64,000 bases of DNA from Anisodus tanguticus. Taxonomy: Eukaryota > Streptophyta > Magnoliopsida > Solanales > Solanaceae. Position numbers and translations under genes: made by a program. Of the stretch, positions 22,691 through 34,829 are shown piece by piece. How positions within the stretch are numbered: the stretch's first letter is position 1; every line of letters begins with the position of its first letter. The stretch lies in NCBI GenBank assembly GCA_034509755.1, contig CM067549.1, positions 35,980,001 to 36,044,000 on the forward strand, read 5' to 3'. The notes below the pieces were generated by a model. That model did no database searches. It had not been told where the DNA came from and saw nothing but the letters and a program-made list of their open reading frames with translations.

Positions 22691-25690
22691 GATTATTACA
22701 TATCAATGTACACTGCACAAAAGAATATGAAATTCAAATCAGTATTTTGTAGGATTTAGGTTTGGTATAGATTGCGAGGGGATAGGAACCAGGTTCTCTA
22801 TTTAATCTCAATTTGTTTAGTAACTTCTTATGTAAGGTAAGCACGTACATTAAGACCGGGCTACTCCTATGATTTTCTAAGAATTTGGTTCTTAGAATAA
22901 TTGCAAAAAGGAAATGTTGTAGAAAGTAAATCAACACAATAATTTCCTGTTAAAAACTCATTGCGCAAGGGAGTCAAAAACCATGTCCTATCTTCCTAAA
23001 GGATTTACCAAAATATCACTAAATCAAGGTTCCATGAATAGTCTGCCTAAAATCACAATAGTAACAAAGTTAACCAACGAACACCTACTCATAATACTTT
23101 GAAAGGTAAATATATTGAACTATAATAGAACCTAACCTATAAAAACTAAAGAACTTTATTATAAATTTTTATAAGCTCGAGTTCTTCGTCGTCGTGGAAT
23201 TGGCTCTTATAAGACTATGTATTGATTGTGCTCACTTAAGCCTCTCGTTTGAATGTTATGATATGTGATTATGGTTAAGCTCCAAAGATTGTTCATGTTG
23301 TGTTTATATATAAATATTTTCCACCTCTTGAGTGTAGAATCCAACCAAGATTTGGTTTATTAATTGTACAAGAATAAATAAAACCTTGTTTGACTTGGAT
23401 CATCCTTCTTTCCTTGTATGCCCGTCCACTTCGTTGTCGTACCTCAATGATAATTTCATGTTGATGAACTTATAGTATTTTATGAAAATAATATCATAAA
23501 TTGAAGTCCAAATCTTAATTGAATAGGAGTCGGTTAATATTTCATTTTTTCTAATGTCGGCATGAAACAACTTCCATTATCCAGTTACATGATAGTAATG
23601 ATCAACTCCTTTGAGAAGTTCCTTTGTTGATATAACTGCTTCACTGGATTCTTTGAAGATCTGTTTGGATATCTAGCTCTTCAATGAATCCTTCATTATA
23701 TTTTCATTTGGTACATTGTTTGTCAAATCATAAAAACTTCGATGTAAGCTCATAATCATTGAGACAACATCTACTCAACAATTTCTATTATTTTATAGAC
23801 ATATCTTCATCTACCTTCGGACCAAATTACTTCAATCTTCTTTAGTTCTGGATCAGTTCTTCCCCCTTGAGTGTTGCTTTTATGTTGACAATCTTTCCCC
23901 TTAGAAGAAAATCTATGTTGTTCTACCACTACAACTTTGTGTTGATAGAATAAGACTCACTACACGAGGTTATTAATCTCGTAGTTGTTCATCATCAAGT
24001 TCAACAATGCCCGTAAGCTCGTTGAGTTGGTAAGACTAAGTAAGAGGATTTACTTAATCTTATAATAGGGACTAACATTCCGCTCATATGATGTGTAAGG
24101 AACACGTTCTTCAGCTCAGGACATAATTTTTTAACGTTATCTCTCCATTTATTTTCCTCCCTTATAACTCCTCATCCAGTGCCCAAGACTGAGTACTTTT
24201 GTATATTAAGAACCAGTTTCTCTACATTGAGTATCGTCAAATACAACTGTTCTTTATAAGTAAAAAACAATCCATTTATATTAACTGTTAAATGGCAACT
24301 GGGAATATATATATTATACAACTAATTATAATGGGCCATCTTCAATCTTCTTATGGTCAATGTCTATGCTTGATATATCTGATGTTGTGTTGGAACATCA
24401 TTTGTATATGAATAGATGCTTCCCCTTTTTGACATCATAAAAATAAGTGTGCCAACAAGAACCAGTGTATTTTATTAATATCAAACTCATGTACACTCGG
24501 GCTACATCATCATGAACATTTACAAGAGCACTAACAAACATAATATTTTATATAATCTCAAGGGGAATACTATCATGCACCACATTAAGTCATAAGACCC
24601 AAACCAAAAGATTGCTACATATCATTCTACACTGCTAGGAAAGATATGGTGTTCAGGTAAGAATTTAGTAGGATTTAGGCTTGGTATAAACTATGAGGGG
24701 AGAAGGACCAGGTTCTTTTAAGCTCAGTTTTTGTAGGTAAGTCTCTATGTAGGTAAGTACATATATCCTATTTTGGTACTCTTTTTTTCGATTTGATTCC
24801 CCCTCAAAATCACCATTGTCTTCTTCTATCTTCATACCAAATAACCCTATTTAGAGCAAACCTTTTTTTTGCTGACTTGGATGGATTGGCAGTATAGACA
24901 TATTTATGCCACTTTTACATGGAAAGAAGGTGCATACAAATTAAGAACTGGCTTCTTTGACTAGTTTCCTCATTGTATGTGTTGTCTTACATTGATTTTC
25001 CATGCCATGCGTGCATACCGGTTAAGGTACAAGACTGAGTAAGACATTATTCCACTTGGATTTGTCTTCACACCTACTTTTTTATAGACAATGGGAGAGG
25101 ATTGTTGTGATCAATTCATCTTCAATCTCTGCTCCTTAACTGCTTCTTCTTCTATCAATACAGGTCTATATTGTTCCCTAATTATTCAACACCCGTTTTT
25201 TAGATTAGTTTATTTTGGTGCTCATTTGATAGGTTGTCCTGGTATGCATGTATCTATATTGATAGTTAGAAAAATAGTTCCTCCATGTGGTTTCTCTAGG
25301 AATTATTTGATCGGCATAAGTCTGTGTGGTTTGCTTGCTGATCCTCCCTCTCCCTATACATATTGATATGACTTAATTGTTGCTTATTTATAGCTCATCC
25401 TCCTGCTAAATCTCCTATATACTAGGTTCCTAATGATGATATTTGGGAATTCAGCTCCCGGTGCCCCATAGTGTGCTCTTGTCAAGACTGATCTTTTGTT
25501 TCTTTGAGGGAGTGGATTGTTGTGCAGTTTCCAATCTCCCTTTCTACTGGGCCTTTGGTAAGATGGTTTGTTCCTTTCTTTTCCATGTGTGTAGACCATC
25601 CACATATTTATGTATCCCCTAACTCTGGTCTATTTATTTGGATCAAGGGTTTTCATTGGGGACACAATCCTTTTTGGGTCCCTTTCTTCT
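22690..25690. other. Unassigned segment with a 170-bp direct repeat
   Basis: Two diverged direct repeats, 22690-22860 and 24597-24765, share blocks such as GTAGGATTTAGG.TTGGTATA and GGACCAGGTTCT and lie 1.9 kb apart. Between them the minus strand reads TTTATGATGTCAAAAAGGGG near 24430-24450 and AAGGGGGAAGA near 23870, both resembling the purine-rich sequence before copia LTRs. I infer degenerate copia 3' sequence, linked to the copia gag at 25691-27173, but no protease, integrase or RT motif was found. No gene is visible. Confidence 0.4.
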
Positions 25691-27173
25691 AGATGATACT
25701 TGACTTGTGTACTCTTTGATTTGTTTTGTATTCTATAATGTAGAGCCATTTATAATTCATATTTTCTCTTCAATGTGTTGCTTGCTCTTTTAGGTTACCC
25801 TGACCTCTGTTTGATATGGATGTTGAGAGCTTTCATAATTGTATGACATGGATATACACAAGTTATTATGTTCTAAGCACTTGTTGTATTGGGAAACCCC
25901 TTCTTCTTTCTCTTCCTGTAGCTCTTCCAGTAAGAATTTATTCTTATCCTTCTTAGCCTGTAATTCCTTCTTTATTATCTCAAGATTACTCTTTTGGTCC
26001 CTCTTTGACTGTTCAGCTTGGTCATTCATAGATGAGATTGTGGACCTAAGCTCTTACTTTTCACGTTCTAGTGTCTGCTTCACCTGGCTCATAATGAGAA
26101 TCAACTCTCTAAGGCCATCGATTATCTCTACTAGATTTTCTTGTTATTCTTCTTGATTCATAAGATCTATTTGATGGGAGTCCATTGATTCCATTATTCT
26201 TCCCTTAGTGCTTTGAATATATTCATAGGCATCAATGACGATATAGGCCACTTGCTCGAGTTTCTCTCTTGACGGTTTTTGAACATCTTATTTGAATTTT
26301 GAGAAATCTACCTGGAGTTCCTCATCTTCTGAGTAAGAGCTTGGCATGAGTGCCAGTGTATCTTCTATTTCGAATTCTTCTATTGTTATGAGGGATCTGT
26401 TTGGGTTTTTTCCTTCATGTTCATCATCACTTGAGGAGTTTGCCATAGCCACTAGGGTCTTTTCTATGATTTGGTCGGCGTGCCATGGTTATTCTATTCC
26501 TAGGAACGTGTTCCTTCATTTTTTTGTCAGGTTCCCTTATTCTTTCATCATCATCTTTTTTCAGGACAATCTCTTATAAAGTGATTTATACTTCCAGATC
26601 TCTAACATCTATCTTGATTATTTCTCTCGAGCCCTCTTGATCTTGAGGAGCTTCCTCTATTTTGGATCCCTCATTTCCTAATGAACTTTTGAAATCTTCT
26701 AGTGAATAGCGCCATGTCTTCTTTACTGAGATCCTTGTTGTGGTTAGATGCAAGGACCAAGTTCATGTATCTTATATGTTTTTAGATTCCCATGAGGTCT
26801 TCCATGGTCATTGTATCCTGGACTTTTGCCTCCATTAAGGCGTTAACTTTTCTCTCCCATGAGTCAGGTAAGATATCGAACAGTTTTTCAATCTTCTTTG
26901 ATTGAGGTGTGTCCACGCCAAGGGAATCTAGTTCATTGGTTAAATTGGTGAACCTATTGAAAGTATCTTGGATGGATTCCCCTTTTTCCAACTTAAATAA
27001 ATCATATTGTCGATTCAATATAGAGATCATAGATTTATTTACATGACTTGTTACTTCGTGTATGGTCTATAAGGTATCCAACACTTTTTGGCCGTTTTGC
27101 ATGAGGAGATTATGATGTTTTCCTTTAGGTACTATGTTAGAAATAAATATTTTCTTGGCCTTGGCATTTTTTG
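25691..27173 (-). pseudogene. gag: Ty1/copia gag remnant (E4)
   Basis: Minus strand from 27173 down: KNAKAKKIF, LLMQNGQKVLDTL, then frame 27030-26782 with ISILNRQYDLFKLEKGESI, FNRFTNLTNELDSLG, LFDILPDSWERKVNA and TMEDLMG, a textbook UBN2-type copia Gag domain. Further down are ALFTRRFQKFI and a zinc knuckle SINHFIRDCPEK near 26600-26558 whose first Cys residues are lost. Frame 26029-25790 is a Lys/Glu-rich coiled-coil-like tail (KKELQAKKDKNKFLLEEL). Copia Gag forms virus-like particles in the cytoplasm. The 5' end is cut at 27173 by the E5 LTR; no pol follows. Confidence 0.85.
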
Positions 27174-29510
27174 TGTCATACACCAACCTTGGGGTGTGTG
27201 GCCGGCACCAAACACCCTAAGGCTCGAGCTACCCAACTACAATGCATGAACTTCATGACACTAGGATTGGGCCGACAAGGCCATCAAATAACAATAACAA
27301 GATCAAAATGTAATCTGCAAGCAGAAGAATCCCAATGACAACAAGTCGGGATAGGGCCAACCCGAGTATATAAAAACTAACATGGTATGACTTGGCCATA
27401 CAAAACATATATACAACAACCTCTAGTCTTCAAGCCTCTACGAATAATAACATATGTCATCAAGTCAGGACAGGGCCCCGGCATACCAAAAATAGCTATA
27501 TATACAATTGTACCTATCGACCCTATACAAAAACTCCGGATAAGTGGAGTGCAATAATCAACAGCTGGAAATAGGTACCCTACTGAGGAGGTACACCAGC
27601 CTATATATTTGTACCTGCGGGCATGAACACAACACCCCAGAAAAGGATGTCAGTACAAAATATGTACCGAATATGTATGGCAGGTAAAATACGTATATAA
27701 GGAATATAATACAAGAGAAAAGGGTATAGAATCAAACTAAAAATCAAAACAAGGCTGTTGAGGGCATACAACTGTTATAACTATGAATATATGCATGTAA
27801 GTAAAATCAGGCCAATCTACGGGACTGTATCTTATAGTATCAAGCCCCTCTATAGGGTAATCTCATCACAAACTGCTCGGCCATATAGGACGCGGTAATA
27901 TCTGCCCAACTGATCAGTGGTATGCAGCTATAACTTCCTGCCCGGCCGACTATAGCACGACGTAGGTAAGAAAATAGATACATATATATAAGTTCAATGC
28001 AAGAAAAATCTCAAAAGACATCATAATTAGAGTCGGAGTGACCTATAGTCGTTACCCTCCGAATATCATCATTTTCGCTATGTTCTTCAACCTCTAATCA
28101 ATAAAAAAATAATTATAGGATACGGGAACTTCTCTCGACCATAGAAAATAAGAAGGTGTCGTCTTTTAGAACGATCGAATAAAACTATGCCAAAGAGGAA
28201 AAATGGCCCTACATACCTTGTCGCCTTAGATATATGGATCCCACGATCTCTCATACACTCTATGAATTATTATCTACAATAAACGGATGGTTTGGGATCA
28301 AAATAGGATCAAAAACTCACAAGGGAATTCATTTAGATATTTTATCGAACACTTAATGTGTATAGTTCTCATTCTTCTATTTCCATATCAACTAGCTACA
28401 ATCAGTTCCCCTCCATCAACTACTATAACATCAATATAAGCACTACCATACTCTACCATATCCATCCATAAACACCTCAACAATTCCATCAAAATAGTCC
28501 AACAATCATATACAACATAACTACACTTTTAGGCAACTATCTAACATTTACTTCTGGTGCTTCACTTTTATATCTCAACCAACACAAAATTCAACTTAAG
28601 GACAAGCAAGAGAACACTTTAATTACCTTATACAACAGCCCCAACTTGAATTCCAAGCTTTCTTTAGCGCACCACATCACACAACTTCACCATAACATCA
28701 AGAATACACTTATTTCACATCTACCAAGATGTTAAGGTTATATTGGTATGAATCCCCTTTGGATTTGCTATTGAACCTTAGAGATATGTTAGGGAACCTT
28801 TGGGTGAGTATATGGGTCTTGTTTGGTCAAGCAATGGGCAAACATGAAGTCTCCATCAAATTTAAGACGAGCATAGTTGGCCACCGCCTCATTTTTGGCA
28901 CCCTAGCTCACTGAGCGAAGAGCAGAGCGATATACCAGCTCGTTATGGAGCTCTCTCGGTGAGCTCACTTGGCTGCCTTCCCTGCATTCTGCGCCATCTA
29001 ATGAAAAGGTGAATACCTCTATACTCTGACATTGTATAGATGAACTATTTAATGCACTGGAAACTAGACTCATAGACATTATATTTCATGGGTGGATCAC
29101 CCAGAAAGTCTTTGTAGATTGAGAGAAAACATCAGGGACATCTGACTCAAATTTCATCGAACTAACGAGCATAACTTGCAGTGACTTTTGCTAACTTTTG
29201 ATTTACAACTTTCTTGACCTCATGGCTTAATATACAACTATTTTATGATCTAAAAACCTCATAAAATATCTTCTTACCATGTTATGCACTCCTAGCCTTA
29301 TCCCAAAAGTATGGGCTATTACAATGTACTTCATTTGGCAAACTTTGTCGAAACTTATTTCTTTCAATCCGATTAGTCTGAAAATTTTCCGAAACTAATT
29401 TAACACTCCAGTGAACCTCTCTTAACCTTTTAGAAGGATCTTAACTTCTCATAGCTTACATTAGTTAACTAGCGATGCAATCGATGTCAACAGTATAGGG
29501 TGTAATATCA
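27174..29510 (-). repeat. 3' LTR of gypsy element E5
   Basis: In minus orientation it starts TGATATTACACCC at 29510 after a polypurine tract and ends ...GGTGTATGACA at 27174, about 2.34 kb. It shares the 'GGGCCCCGGC' block near 27473 and 'AGTACAAAATATGTACCGAATATGTA' -like region with the E3 and E11 LTRs. It interrupts the copia gag at 27173, so it is younger than E4. Confidence 0.83.
28895..28975 (-). repeat. Palindrome cluster in E5 LTR
   Basis: Diverged relatives of the E2 array: AGCTCACTGAGCGAAGAGC and GAGCTCTCTCGGTGAGCTC, with AGCTCGTTATGGAGCTC between. Position in the LTR is comparable, upstream of an AT-rich stretch on the minus strand. Confidence 0.6.
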
Positions 29511-30060
29511 ACCCCCCCTAGGAACTTTCATCCTCGAATGTTGGGGTAACATAATTTAGGAATTACTAACTCTTTGGGATTATTTAGAAATTTTGGCTGA
29601 GTCTCCTTTGTAAGTAGGACAATCCAAACCTGTCAAGCAGCTCAAACACATATCTAATGCCACATAAGGCGATAGAACAACATAAAAACATTATATTAGC
29701 ACCACACGACCGTCTATTTATGCGATAATAAAAAAGGGTTAGCCATAACTCACCTCAACTATCATCTGCTAAAATCTAGGCTTCACCTGCTATATTTGTC
29801 TCAACAATATCACCTAAAAATGATGTATGGATCAAGTAGAATAGGAGTAAAAGAATCGTATAACACGAGTGTCGATATAAACTTGAAGGCTGAAATAAAT
29901 AAGGGTATCTAGACTTCATATCCTCCTCGTCCTCCCATGTCATTTCTTCCACATTATTATTCCTCTAAAGTACCTTAACTGAAGCTACTTATTTGGTCTA
30001 CAACTTATGGATTGTATATAGTATGTTTATGACGTACGTAGTCTTTCATGCGAGCCAGTC
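29511..30060 (-). pseudogene. pol: E5 pol 3' end with chromodomain remnant
   Basis: The polypurine tract (minus TAGGGGGGGT, 29511-29522) and its usual context CATTCGAGGATGAAAG are intact. At about 30000-29915 the minus strand encodes VASVKVL-stop-RNNNVEEMTWEDEEDMK, the second half of a chromodomain. The relic ends near 30060, where plus-oriented E6 LTR sequence begins. Confidence 0.72.
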
Positions 30061-30251
30061 AACCCAGATATATATATGTATCATTTTGAGTTGACTATCA
30101 TGAGTAAGTTTATATTTTCTTTAGGGATGTATGTTGATGAGTTCTTATCGGCCTACTATGAGTCTAATGATAAGTGTGAAAGAGTAATGTTGGTGCTTGG
30201 TTGAGTAAGGCACCGGGTACTGGTCACGACCCTCTTATTTGGGTCATGACA
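30060..30251 (+). repeat. 5' LTR tail of E6
   Basis: Only the last ~190 bp of an LTR remain, ending GGGTCATGACA at 30251, four bases before a primer-binding site. The start is lost at the join with E5. The left limit is approximate. Confidence 0.65.
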
Positions 30252-30255
30252 AACT

Positions 30256-30267
30256 TAGTATCAGAGC
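30256..30267 (+). promoter_or_regulatory. Primer-binding site of E6 (tRNA-Met type)
   Basis: TAGTATCAGAGC differs by one base from TGGTATCAGAGC, the complement of the 3' end of plant initiator tRNA-Met. It is followed by the leader 'AGGTCTATCATAGGGAGTC' that recurs at 39155 in E7. Confidence 0.85.
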
Positions 30268-32940
30268 AGGTCTATCATAGGGAGTCTATGCGATGTATTT
30301 AGTAGTTTTGTTTATGGGTGTTTTGTGCACCAGATCATAAACAGAAGGCTGCGGGACATTTAGGATTGTCACATTTCCTTCTTATTCTGGATCATATGAT
30401 AGAGCTGAGTCATAAGAATTTAACTACTAATCTTTATTGTTCATAAGACAATGATATCTATGACTAGAAGGAAGACGGATAGTAAGAAATTGAATGTGGT
30501 TGTAGGGGAACTAAGTCATTAGGCCTCGATTTTAATTCGTGTTTATAATAAGTAAATTTAGGGTCTCTATCAAATCGTGTATATACTAGATATGCAAGTG
30601 TTATTCTTGATCCCTGATGTATGAACATCTATCTCACTCATACCAGAAAGAAGTTATGAAACAATCAGAAAGTGAAGTACGAGTTTTAGAAGGTAAATAA
30701 GGTAAAGTGAAGGAGGTACGAAGTATCCAATAGAGAAGATTGTGAAGTAGTTAAAGTCCAGACAGAGCAACACAAGCATTATGATTCCAGTTTCAGCAAT
30801 GATAGTGGTATATATAGTAGCGTCTATTCGGCTTAAGACATGTCAGCATATGTAGCCTTAGGGAGGAGTCGAATTTTAGGATTTAGCGCGGGTTAGAGGT
30901 ATTTTTGGCAATGGATAGATTATTAGGATCAGATGACATAATTGGATAGTATTACGAACAGGTAAGTAGTTCTTTCTTGCAGGACATATAGATGATGTAC
31001 TCTGGCATTGAATAGTCGTGTATGACTTCTTTAATATTTAGGAGAGTTGGAGATTAGGCATTAGAGTTTGTGTTTATCACCTTAGTGTGGAATTATTTTC
31101 AGTGAAGAAGGAGTACTAAGTAATAAAAAAATATAAAAATGAGGTCTGGTGAAGTGGGGGAAACTGGAAGTGAAAGAATGTCTCACTGGAGTATTCCAAA
31201 GGAAGATAAGAGATAGTTATCTTAGTAAGGATAAATTGAAGGATAAGTGAAGTGTGATGAGTGGATATGGGAAATGGCTAACTATTATGAACTAATGTAT
31301 GGTACTACGATGAGGTTCGTAATCTACAAGAAGAGAAAGAAAGAGAAGGCATGTTTTGAATTATGAAGAGGTATAAATCATAATTACAAGAAGTGAATTG
31401 GCGGCATTAATAAGAGTGAAATACCAATATTGGGTAGTAACCTAAGATAACCAGATGCAAGTTAGGAACTCAAAGGATTTTTGTTATAGTTGGCATTGCG
31501 ATATTTGCAATGTGAAAGATTAGGCAGTAAGAGGATTAATGACAGTGGAACAACCTTTGAGGATTATTAGAAAAAGGTCTCCCTAGGACAAGTGTCATGA
31601 GCAAAGTTAAGCTTATTAATGTCTAGCATGACAGTTATGAGTATACAACACTACATGCATATAAGTTGTCTAATTTTCCTATTGAGGAAAAATTACCCCA
31701 AGGCAAGTTATAAGCCATCGAAAGTGTGAAGAAATGAAAAAGGTGAAGAGGTAACGATGTGACCTCTATAAGAGTGGAATTTAAGAGCATAAGGAGTAAA
31801 TTACTCTTGTTAGGGGGGAAAATGGTATGATAAAGTATCGAGGCAGAATCATGTGGTTCGCTTAGTGATAGAGCAGTAAGAAAGATTATGACAAGAGGAT
31901 TGAAATGGATGAGATTGTATTTACTCAGACTCTACATATGTGCAATGACTGTAGAATGACGTGTCGTACAAACGGTGGGAAGAGACAGTAATAACTCTCA
32001 AGCTAGAGGTGCCAATTGATGGTAAATATAACTACACATTTGATACACATAAAGCTAATGTGAGTTGTAAATTAAGGCAAAGACATAGCTTCAATAGGAC
32101 TTACTTAGAATTGAGATATGAAGATAAATCAATTGAGCAACCAGTAATTGGATTATCAAGGTCCTAACCATGGCTAGATGACAGAGCTCTAATGAGTCAT
32201 TAGGTCATAAAAATTACATGTTGGATCTAAATGTACAAAGTTTTAGCCCCGCAAGTGCACAGTCGCGACTCTTAGAAAGTGTTTCAGACAAAAGCAATGG
32301 CGGCGAAATTCAACATAAGCTTTATAAAAATGGAAGGTGATCATTGAGCCTAAAATACGAGGGAGGCATTTAAAATATGTGTTCAAAAGTAATATTATTA
32401 GAGTAAGGATGGAAAGCAACTAGGGAGGACTACCGATCATCGAAGGTTCTACAAGGTACATAGTGCAATGAGCTTTCAGATGAGTCTAAACAAGAGAATC
32501 TTGTCTAAATGCAATGATAAAAAAACATTACCTAAGAGAGAAGGAAGAAGAATTTCGTCCAAGTATAGTGGTTTGATTTAGATATTATAAGAAGAGTTAT
32601 CCTGGAATACCAATATCCTCATATCATCTATCAAGTCTATTGAGTAGATAATTGAAGTCAATAGTAATATCGGAGATTATGAACAATGAAAGCAAGATAC
32701 ATTAGTACGTTTGTGTTCTAAGTGTCAAAATGAGCATGTAAAGACAATTGCTTATGATTAATGGCAGTGATGAAGTATGAGAAGAACTATTTGACCCATG
32801 ATTTAGAGTTAACCGCAGTTTGATGGTATTAATTGTACAACATTATGTTGAAATCTTTATGGATCATAAGAGCCTCTAGTATATATTCAAATAGAAGGAG
32901 TTTAACTCGTGATAGAGGCAATGACTTAAGTTACTAAAGA
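30268..32940 (+). other. Decayed E6 leader, gag and early pol
   Basis: The leader up to about 30480 aligns with 39150-39370 of E7. The rest is purine-rich plus strand with no frame over 70 codons; gag, protease and RT are expected here but no motif is secure. The frame 31961-32167 has no recognisable domain. Confidence 0.5.
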
Positions 32941-34300
32941 TTGTGACATTGATACCCTATATCATCTAGAAAAGGCTAATGTTGTAGCTTACAGGCTCAA
33001 CCGCACACCTATAGGCAGTTCAACTTACTTGTGAGTCGAGAGAAAAGTGTTGGTCGAATGTTACATTAACTAGCTAGTTTGAAAAGTTCAACTTTTTTAC
33101 CTAGACAATGATAGTATTCTGATTCAAAATAAAGCAGTGTCATCCTTAGTACGGAAGTGAATGAGCGATAGTATGAAATTCTTATTCTGTTACTACTTAA
33201 AGGGAAAGTCCAGCAGAATGAAGTGATAACATTCAAGGTGAAAAAAACATAGGGTCTTAAAGTATCGATGCCGATTATGTGTTCTAGATGTAGAGGGATT
33301 ACGACATCAGATAATGGTAGATGTATAGTATTCCCATTATTCTATTCATCTAGATTCAGCTAAGATGTACCATGGGAAGAGAGAGTCAGAAGCCTCTGGC
33401 TATTACAGAACATTGAGATCTCGATGTGGAAATGGGAGATAATTAATATGTATTTTGTTACAGGTTTTCCCCATTCATATCATAATGTTGACTCCATATA
33501 GGTTGTGGTTGATAGATTCACGAATTCAGCCCACTTTTTGTCAGTCAGGACTACTTTTACAGTTGAGGATTATACGAAGTTATATATCAAAGAGATAGTG
33601 CAGTTTTATGGTTTTCCAGTGTTTATTATAACTGATAGTGGATCTCAGCTACAACTAAGTTTTGAAGATCTTTCCAGAAAGGTTTGGTGGTATTAGTAAA
33701 TTTTAGTATAGCCCTCCTATTCGCAAATAGATGACCACATCGAGTGCATGATCCAGACGCTCAAGGATATGTTGTGAGCGTGCGTGCTATACCTCAAGGG
33801 AAGTTGGGATTATCATTTGGAATTTATTGAGTTCGCCTGTAATAATAGCTATCATTCCAGCATCAAGATAGCCCCTTATGAGGCCCTATATGGGAGAAAG
33901 TTCAGATCCCCTATTACGTGGTTTGAGGTACGCGAGACATAGTTTCTTGGACCCGATTTGGTCCATCAGGATGTAGAGAAGGTGAAGATTATTCAGAAGC
34001 AATTATTGACAACCCAGAGTCATTAGAAATCATATTCACATGTATGACAACGATACATAGAGTTCCAGGTTGATGATTCGGTATTCTGGAAGGTTTCACC
34101 TATAAAGGGTGACATGAGATTCTGTAGGAAGGATAAGCTTAGCCTAAGATACATTGATCCATATATAATCATTCGGTGGATAGGTCAAGTCGCCTAGGAG
34201 CTAGAATTTCCATAAAAGATAACGTTTTTCCATTCGGTATTTCATATTTCTATGCTGCGGAAGTGTATTGATGACCTTACCCAAGTTTTCTCAGTTGATG
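32941..34300 (+). pseudogene. pol: E6 RNase H end and integrase remnant
   Basis: At 32945-33005 CDIDTLYHLEKANVVAYRL matches the end of RNase H (usual ...KANVVADALSR; the Asp is Tyr). The integrase core is clear at 33505-33696: VDRFTNSAHFLSVRTTFT, DYTKLYIKEIVQFYGFPVF, IITDSGSQL with the second catalytic Asp. A frame change follows, then QIDDHIECM with the catalytic Glu (usual QTDGQAE), GSWDYHLEFIEFACNN, IAPYEALYGRKFRSPITWFE and QKSYS-equivalent sequence, then VDDSVFWKVSPIKGDMRF and FHISMLRK of the C-terminal module near 34230-34265. Multiple stops show it is dead. Confidence 0.82.
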
Positions 34301-34500
34301 ATATTCAAATTATAGAAAATTTATTCTTTGAAGAGGTTTCAATTGTGGTAGGTCCGCATGTTAAGGACCAAGGATATGAATTCCGTGAAGGTATTGTGGA
34401 GAAATAAGAAGGTTGAGGAGATGATGTGGGATGTCGAGGAAGAACTAAACTTCAAGCATCCTCATTTGATGATTGTGATTCGATTATAAGTTCCTTAGTC
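34301..34500 (+). pseudogene. pol: E6 chromodomain remnant
   Basis: ENLFFEEVSIVV near 34317 and, after a frame change, VEEMMWDVEEELNFKHPHL ending near 34473 are the two ends of a Tekay-type chromodomain; the middle is degraded. Confidence 0.68.
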
Positions 34501-34816
34501 CATTTTATGTTCTTTTAGACTACCCCATTCTATACTTCCGACTTGAGGTGTTATATCATTTTTAGGAGAAAAGTTACTTGTGTATGAAGTAAGTTAAAGT
34601 TTATGATATGAATATTTGGATGTTGATCACCGTGTGAGACCCAATGAAATATTGTTATTTGTTTGCCACCCTATGAGGCATATGGTAGGTTTTCTAGCTG
34701 TTTCATAGGTATGGGATAGTCCTTTTTATAGTGGAGACTATTTCAAAAAATTTGCAAAATCCATAAGAGTTAGTTTATACTCTAAGACACCTTCACATTC
34801 AAGTACGAATGTTTCT

Positions 34817-34829
34817 AAGGGGCGAAGGA
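34817..34829 (+). promoter_or_regulatory. Polypurine tract of E6
   Basis: AAGGGGCGAAGGA, interrupted by one C, immediately before TGTTACACCC. Confidence 0.78.

Noticed and set aside
25091..25366. 91-codon plus-strand frame with hydrophobic stretches
   Set aside because: No signal or domain is recognisable, and it lies in unassigned repeat-like sequence downstream of copia gag; too short to support alone.
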